DNA of 33,789 nt, from assembly GCA_902797055.1 (NCBI GenBank), contig CADBRT010000014.1, forward strand, positions 1 through 33,789, given 5' to 3'. The position numbers and the translations under genes are program-made. The stretch comes from an uncultured Spirochaetaceae bacterium. GTDB taxonomy: Bacteria > Spirochaetota > Spirochaetia > Treponematales > Treponemataceae. Below the pieces are notes generated by a model. That model was not told the origin of the DNA, searched no databases, and saw only the letters and a program-made list of their open reading frames with translations. Of this stretch, positions 27,216 through 33,626 are shown in pieces. Positions within the stretch are counted from its first letter, which is position 1. Every line of letters begins with the position of its first letter.

Positions 27216-27512
27216 TTACCAACGGCCACGAGTCCATTCATGAACTTTGTCACCAATCTTACCTACACCATCGACTACAATGTCAACGAGATCATCAACT
27301 CCGCCTCCGGCTACAGCTTCCAAATCATCATCGCTGAGTTCTCCAGAACCACTTGCCAGCCGAGCATGAATAGCGTTTATCTGTTCAACAGTGATATGGA
27401 CACCTTTCTCTTCAAAAGCAGCTTTCACTTCTTCCGCGGTTTCAAGTGTTGCGAGTTTTGAAGTAAACGCCTCATCTTCCAAAAGCTCCTTGAACTTTGC
27501 TTCATCATCCAT
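27216..27512 (-). CDS. RiPP precursor 3, Nif11-type leader with AGG-G cleavage motif
   Basis: A 98-residue peptide: a 70-residue acidic Nif11-like leader (FKELLEDEAFTSKLATLE, then an EELDDDLE-type end) closing with V-A-G-G, and a 28-residue core starting GVDDLVDIV. The core has no cysteine, is amphipathic with several Asp and Lys, and ends in HEWTRGRW. It is the most divergent of the three, yet keeps the C-terminal pattern V-x-x-W-T-x-x-R-W. AGGAG lies 8 nt before the ATG. An AT-rich perfect 7-bp hairpin (27540-27556) lies upstream of its ribosome site and could affect translation or RNA processing. It is predicted to be modified by the divergent UPF0489/radical SAM pair and cut by the C39 exporter. 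Confidence 0.88.
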   Translation of the reverse strand: MDDEAKFKELLEDEAFTSKLATLETAEEVKAAFEEKGVHITVEQINAIHARLASGSGELSDDDLEAVAGGGVDDLVDIVVDGVGKIGDKVHEWTRGRW

Positions 27513-27603
27513 AATAACGACTCCTTATTCTAGTAATTATTTAGAACATTTCTAAAAATATATACCCGCACTACTGTGCAACTATACACAAATTATCCAA
27601 CCC

Positions 27604-27915
27604 CTACCAGCGGCGATTTGTCAATGTATTCACACCCTTTGCTATGGCGGCTGTACTACCTACTATACTTGCAACAGCTACTACAGCTGCAAGAGTTATA
27701 CTGCCTCCGGAAACCTGCTCCAAAGCTTCTTCATCAAGTTCTTCAGACTCTCCTTTCAGCAGCTGATTACGAATTTCCACCACACTGCTTTCTGGGATAT
27801 TCACACCTTTCTCACTCAATGCCTTGACAACTTCACCAGAGTTTTCCAACTCCAAAATCTTCTTTGCAAAAGCCTCGTCTGAAAAAAGCTCTTTAAGTTT
27901 TTCCTCTTCTGTCAT
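27604..27915 (-). CDS. RiPP precursor 2, Nif11-type leader with VSGG cleavage motif
   Basis: A 103-residue peptide: a 71-residue acidic leader (LFSDEAFAKKILELEN ... EELDEEALEQVSGG) and a 32-residue, cysteine-free core. The core begins SITLAAVVAVASIVG, is strongly hydrophobic and Ala/Val-rich in the middle, and ends NTLTNRRW. The leader is nearly identical in pattern to that of precursor 1, so the two are recent duplicates. Here the Trp at the fourth C-terminal motif position is Leu and the first of the terminal Arg positions is Asn. The ribosome site GGGAG lies 7 nt before the ATG. It is 55 bp downstream of precursor 1 and 91 bp upstream of precursor 3. Confidence 0.9.
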   Translation of the reverse strand: MTEEEKLKELFSDEAFAKKILELENSGEVVKALSEKGVNIPESSVVEIRNQLLKGESEELDEEALEQVSGGSITLAAVVAVASIVGSTAAIAKGVNTLTNRRW

Positions 27916-27970
27916 TTTATATCTCCCTTATTAACATCGCCTGTTCGACTATACAGATCAGTTTTATCGA

Positions 27971-28282
27971 CTACCAGCGCCGCCTCGTCCAAGAGTCCAC
28001 TTTTGTTGCGAGTGTCATCACACCAGCTGCAACACCAGCAACAACTGCTACGGTCGCAAGTGTTATGCTTCCTCCGGAAACCTGCTCCAAAGCTTCCTCG
28101 TCGAGTTCCTCAGAGACTCCTTCCGCTATCTTATTGCGGATTGCCACAACGGTACTCTCTGGAATAACAACACCTTTTTCACCAAGAAGTTTAACGACTT
28201 CTGCCGGGGTTTCCAGTTCCAAAATCTGCTTTGCGAAAGCTTCATCGGAGAGAAGAGACTGCAATTTCTCATCATCTGTCAT
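27971..28282 (-). CDS. RiPP precursor 1, Nif11-type leader with VSGG cleavage motif
   Basis: A 103-residue precursor, first in the transcript: a 71-residue leader of the Nif11-like class (SLLSDEAFAKQILELETPAE ... ELDEEALEQVSGG) and a 32-residue core beginning SITLATVAVVAG and ending DSWTRRRW. The core lacks Cys, so lanthionine or sactionine bridges are excluded. Ser/Thr are few, while three Arg and two Trp cluster at the end. These are the natural targets for an arginase-fold modifier and a radical SAM enzyme. AGGAAGG lies just before the ATG. A promoter (28343-28370) and a leader hairpin (28303-28325) precede it. The intact core may be membrane-active given its central hydrophobic stretch, which is inference. 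Confidence 0.92.
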   Translation of the reverse strand: MTDDEKLQSLLSDEAFAKQILELETPAEVVKLLGEKGVVIPESTVVAIRNKIAEGVSEELDEEALEQVSGGSITLATVAVVAGVAAGVMTLATKVDSWTRRRW

Positions 28283-28302
28283 AGTTCCTTCCTTGCAAAG
28301 AT

Positions 28303-28325
28303 CCGTTGAACTTACCTGCCAACGG
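28303..28325 (-). promoter_or_regulatory. Hairpin in the 5' leader of the precursor mRNA
   Basis: CCGTTG (28303-28308) and CAACGG (28320-28325) form a perfect 6-bp inverted repeat with an 11-nt loop, located between the predicted start site (about 28336) and the ribosome binding site of precursor 1. It could be an operator or an RNA stem protecting the mRNA. Confidence 0.4.
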
Positions 28326-28342
28326 TCATTACTCTTGGTAGA

Positions 28343-28370
28343 ATTGTATCATAGATTTTGGAGATTGCAA
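28343..28370 (-). promoter_or_regulatory. Strong promoter of the precursor genes
   Basis: Minus-strand TTGCAA (28365-28370), a 16-bp spacer and TACAAT (28343-28348) form a good sigma-70-type promoter. An A/T-rich UP-element-like tract (T8 and flanking sequence, about 28371-28390) lies immediately upstream of the -35. The predicted leader is about 54 nt. Confidence 0.7.
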
Positions 28371-28429
28371 GTAAAAAAAATGTTATTTTTGATTTTTTTT
28401 GGATACTGTAAGTTTCAGACCTCTAGAAC

Positions 28430-28457
28430 TTGTCCTTTCCATTTTTCATGTTATAAT
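28430..28457 (+). promoter_or_regulatory. Promoter of the maturation operon, probably leaderless
   Basis: TTGTCC (28430-28435), a 16-bp spacer and a perfect TATAAT (28452-28457) precede the ATG at 28465 by 7 nt. There is no Shine-Dalgarno. The promoter fixes the start of the UPF0489 gene, because the longer reading frame from 28399 would begin upstream of the transcription start. Confidence 0.7.
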
Positions 28458-28464
28458 TTCCCGT

Positions 28465-29355
28465 ATGAGTATACCTGTTTACATAATGGAAGAGCACCAT
28501 GAGGCCTTTTACTACTGGAATTATTTTGTACACAAAGGCTATATCCCGGCAAAAGGCAATTACCTGCTGCACATTGACCACCATGATGACTACGAAAGCG
28601 GGGGCTACGACATAGATTTTGCAAAACTGCACAAAGGAATAACGCTGGAAGAAGCGAAAGAAATAACCTACAGCAAGCTCGGCATAGCGGATTTCATCGT
28701 TCCCGCAGCCTTTGAGGGCTTGTTTGCGACAGTTCACATCATGAAAAACCTGATTCCAAGAAGCTTGAAAGACGTGGAAAGCTTTGTCCGCTGTTCCTAC
28801 AATTGTGAACTGAGACAGGGCACATACATTCCCTTTCTGTATGCACCGAATAAAAAGGCGGGAGATCCAGACTTTGCCTTTTACACAGAAAGACGAGGCG
28901 GATTGAAAGACCTGTCGATTCCCGAAGGACAGAAAGTCGTCCTGGATGTGGACTTGGATTATTTTTGCTGGGATGATTCCCTCAAATCAACACCTCGAAA
29001 ACTCTTGGAAATAACGAAAGAAGCGTACGAGGACGTTACGAACAATCCCTACAATCCATTTCGAATTCTGCCCCGCAAACTGCTTGACGCAGTAGAAATC
29101 GACGGGCATTATTATATTGAATACAAGGAGAAAATCCACCGCGAAAAACCTGCCGATGATGAAAAGATTGCAAAACGGATAACACGCCTAGTGACATGGC
29201 TTAAGGAGACGAACATTGACATTTCCGTTATAGACGTGTGCCGTTCAAACATTTCCGGTTATCTGCCTGCTGATGCATTTCCTTTTGTAGAGCAAGAGTT
29301 CTTGCGGCAAATGGACGGAAAATTCGGCATCGAAATAAAAAAGATTGGAGAATAA
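28465..29355 (+). CDS. UPF0489 arginase-fold protein, probable peptide arginase
   Basis: A 296-residue protein of the UPF0489 family (arginase/deacetylase-like fold). Predicted metal ligands are visible: EEHH at 9-12, H36-I-D38-H39-H40-D41 in LLHIDHHDDY, and D161-V-D163-L-D165 in VVLDVDLDYF. As I recall, bacterial members beside RiPP precursors (OspR type) are peptide arginases that convert Arg in the core to ornithine with release of urea. All three precursors opposite carry conserved Arg at their C-termini, which fits. The start ATG is chosen from the promoter position and from the family-like beginning SIPVYIMEEHHE. It is cotranscribed with the radical SAM fusion 5 bp downstream. Activity on peptide rather than free arginine is inference from context. 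Confidence 0.85.
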   Translation: MSIPVYIMEEHHEAFYYWNYFVHKGYIPAKGNYLLHIDHHDDYESGGYDIDFAKLHKGITLEEAKEITYSKLGIADFIVPAAFEGLFATVHIMKNLIPRSLKDVESFVRCSYNCELRQGTYIPFLYAPNKKAGDPDFAFYTERRGGLKDLSIPEGQKVVLDVDLDYFCWDDSLKSTPRKLLEITKEAYEDVTNNPYNPFRILPRKLLDAVEIDGHYYIEYKEKIHREKPADDEKIAKRITRLVTWLKETNIDISVIDVCRSNISGYLPADAFPFVEQEFLRQMDGKFGIEIKKIGE

Positions 29356-29360
29356 ACACA

Positions 29361-31826
29361 ATGAATCAGAAAGATATCAATTCGCTGCCCTTAGTCAAAG
29401 ACTTCATCGCTTACTTTAAGCGGCAGTCGTATCCAAATCTTTTTAGTACCGAGTGCACAGAAAAGCTACATAATATAGAAGAAAAATACGGAAACATACA
29501 CTGTCTGTCCATCATTCAGGAGGTTGTCCTCACCAATGAAGAACGAACATCCGACTATTCCATACAAGTTGAAGTGGACGAAACACAAAAAGGCGACGGA
29601 GTAAACGAATACTGGTATGAACTGGACTGGGAAGCATACAAGGCAAAAGACGTCCCTCCCTGTTATTTCATCGATGCTTCTGCCGTCAAGAGCGGTATGG
29701 ATAATTCTTCTTTTTACAAAAATGCGCTCGTCGCCTTAGCAGGAGCGGAAAGAGCAACAAACCTTTCCGGCATGCTGGAGAAATGCGTCTCATTGCTAAA
29801 CGGAAAGTGTCCGTCCCTCTACCAGATAGGTGCGATGAATGCGCGGGAACAGATGGACCGCATACGAATTTTCACGCAGGACATGAAGAAAGAGGATATA
29901 CTTTCCTACTTGAAAAGTCTTGACTGGACGGGAGATGCGGAAAAACTGGAAGAAATGCTTTCCTATTGGGAACCGTACAGCGACCATAAAATGTTCATCA
30001 TCGATTTCGATGTTTTTTCCAACCATATTTCTGAAAAAATCGGCATAAACTTCGGAACGAAAAATAAACGATACAAAACCGTAGAAACTTTTCTGAATGC
30101 CCTTGTAGATTCTGGGCTTTGTCTGAAAGCCAAGCGTGACGATATTTTCCGCTGGAACAGAGCGTATCCTTCCGCAGCCCCTTTTATGCTGAACGATATT
30201 TCCCACTTCAAGCTGCCGTTTTCCGGCGGGAAAATTCTCGGCGCAAAGGCATACCTCCGGCAGACAGCGGTGAACATCGCTCCGTATTACAGAGCGTACG
30301 AAACCCCGCTTCTGATGAATCTGGAACTGACCACCCGTTGCCCGCTTCACTGCCCTCAGTGTTATTGTGATTTAACGTACGGCAAGGACTTGGATTTCGG
30401 AAAAGCGCTCTACTGGATTCGGGAGGCAGCTGCCGAACGGGTAAAGACGGTAAACCTGAGTGGAGGGGAAACGCTCTGCTATCCACATCTGACAGAGCTT
30501 GTATCAGAATGTGCAAGACTGGGACTTGAGTCCAATATTGCGCTTTCAGGAGCATTTGCAACAAAAGAAAAACTTGAGGAACTTATAACGGCAGGAGTAA
30601 ACGGAATCTTTGTCTCTCTAAACGGCAGTACAGAACTGCTCAACTCAAAAACCCGCGACGGTTACCAGCTTGCACTTTCCACACTGCAACTCCTCAAAGA
30701 ATTACACTTCCCGAATGTCTGCATAAACTGGGTCATGCATTCCTACAACGCCGCTGACTTCCCGAATATGATTTCCCTCGCTCAGGACTATGACGTAAAA
30801 GAAATCACCGTCATGGTGTTCAAGCCGAATTCTGCACATGAACTTCCAAGCCTGCCAAATGAAGAGCAGATGAGAACTCTGGCAAAGATTATAAAGACAT
30901 ACAAAGGTCCGTTGAAAATCACGGTAGAGAACTGTTTTTCCCAGATGAGAGCCTTGGTAAACGAGCACTACCTTGCAAACTTGAACACAGGTATACAAAA
31001 GGGGTGTGGAGCAGGGCGCGACGGCATTTCCATAAATGTTGACGGAACAATCACCCCCTGCCGGCATTTGGAATTCCCAGAGGAATACCTTTCCATACGG
31101 GACTATTGGTACCATTCTCCCGTACTACGAATCCTGCGAGGAGTTGAAGATTCCATTGAAGCCCCCTGTTCCAACTGTTCCTACAAGCGAAACTGTTTAC
31201 CCTGCGCTGCCGTCAATGCAAAAATGAAAGGCCGCATAGCGTTCGGAGACAAAACCTGCCCGCTTGGAAAAGAACTTTTGCATCCCGAAGAAGAAAGCGA
31301 AGACGAATTGATACTTGTGGACAGCAGGGACAAAGAAATCGGCTATGAAAGAAAACTCGCTGTACACCAAAAAGGACTGTTGCACAGAGCGTTTTCAGTA
31401 TTCATCACAAACAGCAACGGAGAACTTCTCATTCAAAAAAGAGCGGAAGGCAAATACCACAGCGGAGGATTGTGGGCTAACACCTGTTGTTCCCATCCGC
31501 GTCGGGGGGAACTGCTGCAGGATGCAGCGCAGAGACGACTTGTTGAGGAAGCAGGTCTGAATTGTGAAGTGAAGGAAATAGGTCACTTTATATACAGGGC
31601 AACCTTTGACAACGGGCTGAGTGAGTATGAATTTGACCATGTATTCGCAGGCTTGTACGACGGGAATTTTGTACGGAACGAAAGTGAAGCTTCAGAAATG
31701 AAGTGGGTGAACATTGAACAGCTTGAATGCGACACAAGACTGCATCCGGAAAAATACGCAGCGTGGTTCATCACAGCGTTCCCGCTGTTTATGGAACGCT
31801 TCAACAGACACGCAACTTCAGCATAA
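29361..31826 (+). CDS. Radical SAM/SPASM peptide maturase fused to type I isopentenyl-diphosphate isomerase
   Basis: A single 821-residue frame. Residues 1-315 are an N-terminal region I cannot assign with certainty; MFIIDFDVFSNHISEKIGIN (211-230) resembles the pre-SAM region of peptide maturases. The radical SAM domain has C327-x3-C331-x2-C334 and the S-G-G-E motif (367-370). A SPASM region follows with C549-x12-G-x4-C567, then C603, C606, C612, C615 and C633. From about 645 to the end lies a complete Nudix-type IPP isomerase (Idi-1): metal ligands H669, H675, H712, E755 and E757 and catalytic C710 (ANTCCSHP) are all present. No Met lies at the junction, so the isomerase is not made separately. 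GGAG within the end of the UPF0489 gene serves as ribosome site. It likely modifies the Nif11-leader peptides; why an isomerase is attached is unknown. Confidence 0.9.
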   Translation: MNQKDINSLPLVKDFIAYFKRQSYPNLFSTECTEKLHNIEEKYGNIHCLSIIQEVVLTNEERTSDYSIQVEVDETQKGDGVNEYWYELDWEAYKAKDVPPCYFIDASAVKSGMDNSSFYKNALVALAGAERATNLSGMLEKCVSLLNGKCPSLYQIGAMNAREQMDRIRIFTQDMKKEDILSYLKSLDWTGDAEKLEEMLSYWEPYSDHKMFIIDFDVFSNHISEKIGINFGTKNKRYKTVETFLNALVDSGLCLKAKRDDIFRWNRAYPSAAPFMLNDISHFKLPFSGGKILGAKAYLRQTAVNIAPYYRAYETPLLMNLELTTRCPLHCPQCYCDLTYGKDLDFGKALYWIREAAAERVKTVNLSGGETLCYPHLTELVSECARLGLESNIALSGAFATKEKLEELITAGVNGIFVSLNGSTELLNSKTRDGYQLALSTLQLLKELHFPNVCINWVMHSYNAADFPNMISLAQDYDVKEITVMVFKPNSAHELPSLPNEEQMRTLAKIIKTYKGPLKITVENCFSQMRALVNEHYLANLNTGIQKGCGAGRDGISINVDGTITPCRHLEFPEEYLSIRDYWYHSPVLRILRGVEDSIEAPCSNCSYKRNCLPCAAVNAKMKGRIAFGDKTCPLGKELLHPEEESEDELILVDSRDKEIGYERKLAVHQKGLLHRAFSVFITNSNGELLIQKRAEGKYHSGGLWANTCCSHPRRGELLQDAAQRRLVEEAGLNCEVKEIGHFIYRATFDNGLSEYEFDHVFAGLYDGNFVRNESEASEMKWVNIEQLECDTRLHPEKYAAWFITAFPLFMERFNRHATSA

Positions 31827-31846
31827 TCCTGTTCGGCATGTGTAGC

Positions 31847-31882
31847 AGCCGGCGACAATTCACGAAGCGAATGTTGCCGGCT
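31847..31882. terminator. Hairpin shared by two convergent genes
   Basis: AGCCGGC (31847-31853) pairs with GCCGGCT (31876-31882), and the stem extends inward by about four more pairs including one G-U. It lies between the radical SAM fusion stop (31826) and the hemolysin III stop (31896). Only short T-runs follow on either side, so it is a modest bidirectional terminator. Confidence 0.6.
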
Positions 31883-31895
31883 TATTGAACGTATC

Positions 31896-32762
31896 TTAGA
31901 TTGACGTCCACACGCTGAAGAAATGCAGAACGCTTCCACCTAAAGCGAAGATATGGAAAATAGTATGCGTCCACTTGTACTTCGGCATGAGGAAGAACAG
32001 CGCTCCGACGGTGTAGGACAACCCTCCGGTTATGAGAAGGACTTTGCTGGCGGTCGGAATATAATGAGCAATAGGCGTTACCGCGAACAAAACGATGAAC
32101 AGCCACCCAATAATAAGGTAACTAGCAATGGAGAACGAGCGGAGTTTGCGTCCGAAAACAGAATAGAGCGTAATCAGAACAACAACAACACCCCACACAA
32201 CACCGAATGTTATCCAGCCAGACGTTCCTCCAAGGGTGGTAAGCGCATATGGCGTGTATGTGCCGGCTATGAGCAGATAGATTGCATCATGGGTAAGGAT
32301 GGAAAACAGTTTCCGCGCACCGTACGGCGTCAGAGCGTGGTAGAGGGTGGACATCATATACATGATGAACAGGGAAGAACCGAACAGCACATAACTGACG
32401 ATATACGTCCCCTTCATGTTCACCGGAGCAAGCGCGACTGCATGAAGAATCAGCAGGACAATAGCAGCAATGCTCAATCCTGCTCCAATACCATGAGTTA
32501 TGGCATTTACGATATCTTCCCCCACAGTGAACTGTCGGGGCTGTTTCTGCATATAGGCCAGTTTTGCCATGCGGCGCTGTTCGCGGTGGGCGGCAGCCTG
32601 TTCGTGCTGTTCTTCCACAGCCCTCGTCATTTCAGGGTCTTCAGCACAGTCAATGCGAACCTGGCGTATTTTATCTTTTGCCTGAGCCTTGATGGTTCGA
32701 ATGGCAGCCTTTTCCTTTGCCTTGAGTGATTTGCGTCTGATAAATGCAGAAATATCCGCCAT
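31896..32762 (-). CDS. Hemolysin III/PAQR-family membrane protein
   Basis: A 288-residue inner-membrane protein. A charged cytoplasmic N-terminal stretch of about 80 residues, longer than in most bacterial members, precedes seven hydrophobic segments. Conserved family positions are visible: NAITHGIGAGLS near the start of the membrane part, MSTLYHAL, THDAIYLLIAGTYTPYAL, and the ending THTIFHIFALGGSVLHFF with the metal-binding histidines. The family (PF03006) includes Bacillus hemolysin III and eukaryotic progestin/adiponectin receptors. The bacterial function is uncertain, and the haemolysin name should not be taken literally. GGAG lies 7 nt before the ATG. It is 44 bp downstream of the thioesterase and probably cotranscribed. 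Confidence 0.9.
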   Translation of the reverse strand: MADISAFIRRKSLKAKEKAAIRTIKAQAKDKIRQVRIDCAEDPEMTRAVEEQHEQAAAHREQRRMAKLAYMQKQPRQFTVGEDIVNAITHGIGAGLSIAAIVLLILHAVALAPVNMKGTYIVSYVLFGSSLFIMYMMSTLYHALTPYGARKLFSILTHDAIYLLIAGTYTPYALTTLGGTSGWITFGVVWGVVVVLITLYSVFGRKLRSFSIASYLIIGWLFIVLFAVTPIAHYIPTASKVLLITGGLSYTVGALFFLMPKYKWTHTIFHIFALGGSVLHFFSVWTSI

Positions 32763-32806
32763 CTAAAAGCTCCATACAGGTTTATAGTCTTTATTATGAC
32801 AATTTT

Positions 32807-33583
32807 TTAGCTTTTGTAAAGGGGTAAGCCTGCATCGCCGGGCGCTTTGTCGGAATAGCTCAGTTCAGCCTTAACAATGACTTCTTCCCCGTTTTTTATC
32901 AAAAAGTCGAACCTGCCTGCCGCTGTCTGCTTTTTGTATATGCGTACAACATCTCCAGCAGTGCTCTCTTTTGCAAACTGAATTTCAAAGCCGGCAACCG
33001 TTTTTGTATCATAAAAATCAGCATCAAATGTATTCATCAGATATTTTACGTACCGGGCATTATTTGTGTGCCGGGTAAAGTCGGTGTCACTGGCATAGAT
33101 TTTTTCTTCAAGCACAAAATCATCTTCGGTAAAGATTCCGTTCAGTTTTGAAAAGGGTTCCGCCAAAACAGGCTGTTCCGCGTCCAAATCTGACGGGAAA
33201 GTGATGTCAGAAATTTTACAGAGACTGCGCTTAACAAAATCAATCGCACACATCTGTGTCTTTGCCGTAAACAGGACGTTCTCCGCCTCATCAGTCAGCA
33301 CGGTCTCAATATCCAGCCGGATGGGGGATTTTGAACAGACATAGGATTTCGCAATGGTCTTTGTATTCCAAAACGGTAAACCGTCTATCTTCATCTTTGT
33401 ACGGGTATACACCCAAGCAGCATTATTCTTTGTGCGCAGAACGAGGTTGTCGCTGCCGATTGCCCCGAAAAACTCGGTAATCATATCCTGATTTATGTCC
33501 AGACTCTCAACAAGTCCCAGTCTGCCAGAACGGTCGATGCTCGTATAAGATGTATCAAAACGTTTTGTGTATGAATAGTTCAT
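32807..33583 (-). CDS. Acyl-ACP thioesterase-like protein
   Basis: A 258-residue double-hotdog protein of the acyl-ACP thioesterase family (PF01643), expected to release fatty acids from acyl carrier protein in the cytoplasm. The second hotdog shows the diagnostic SDTDFTRHTNNARYVKYLMN segment containing the conserved Asn and His/Arg region. The first contains GRLGLVESLDINQDMITEFF. The length is normal for bacterial members. The ATG follows a TATAAT by 12 nt without a Shine-Dalgarno, so the mRNA leader is very short. It stands just downstream of a gene that enters from the right edge. Confidence 0.85.
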   Translation of the reverse strand: MNYSYTKRFDTSYTSIDRSGRLGLVESLDINQDMITEFFGAIGSDNLVLRTKNNAAWVYTRTKMKIDGLPFWNTKTIAKSYVCSKSPIRLDIETVLTDEAENVLFTAKTQMCAIDFVKRSLCKISDITFPSDLDAEQPVLAEPFSKLNGIFTEDDFVLEEKIYASDTDFTRHTNNARYVKYLMNTFDADFYDTKTVAGFEIQFAKESTAGDVVRIYKKQTAAGRFDFLIKNGEEVIVKAELSYSDKAPGDAGLPLYKS

Positions 33584-33595
33584 GGTAATAAACGA

Positions 33596-33625
33596 ATTAT
33601 ATCACAAAAGACTTCGCCGCCACAA
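33596..33625 (-). promoter_or_regulatory. Promoter of the thioesterase gene
   Basis: Minus-strand TTGTGG (33620-33625), an 18-bp spacer and a perfect TATAAT (33596-33601) lie 12 nt before the ATG at 33583. The predicted start site is 5-6 nt before the ATG, with no room for a ribosome site. Confidence 0.55.
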
Positions 33626-33626
33626 G

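Noticed and set aside
27216-28282. Lanthipeptide or sactipeptide precursors
   Set aside because: The cores have no cysteine and no lanthionine synthetase gene is nearby.
28399-28464. Longer start for the UPF0489 protein (22 extra residues)
   Set aside because: The added region contains the -35 and -10 boxes, and the family-like sequence starts at SIPVYIMEEHH.
31953-32729. 258-codon open frame antisense to the hemolysin III gene
   Set aside because: Low-complexity charged composition is the mirror of membrane-helix codons; the minus strand has clear family motifs.
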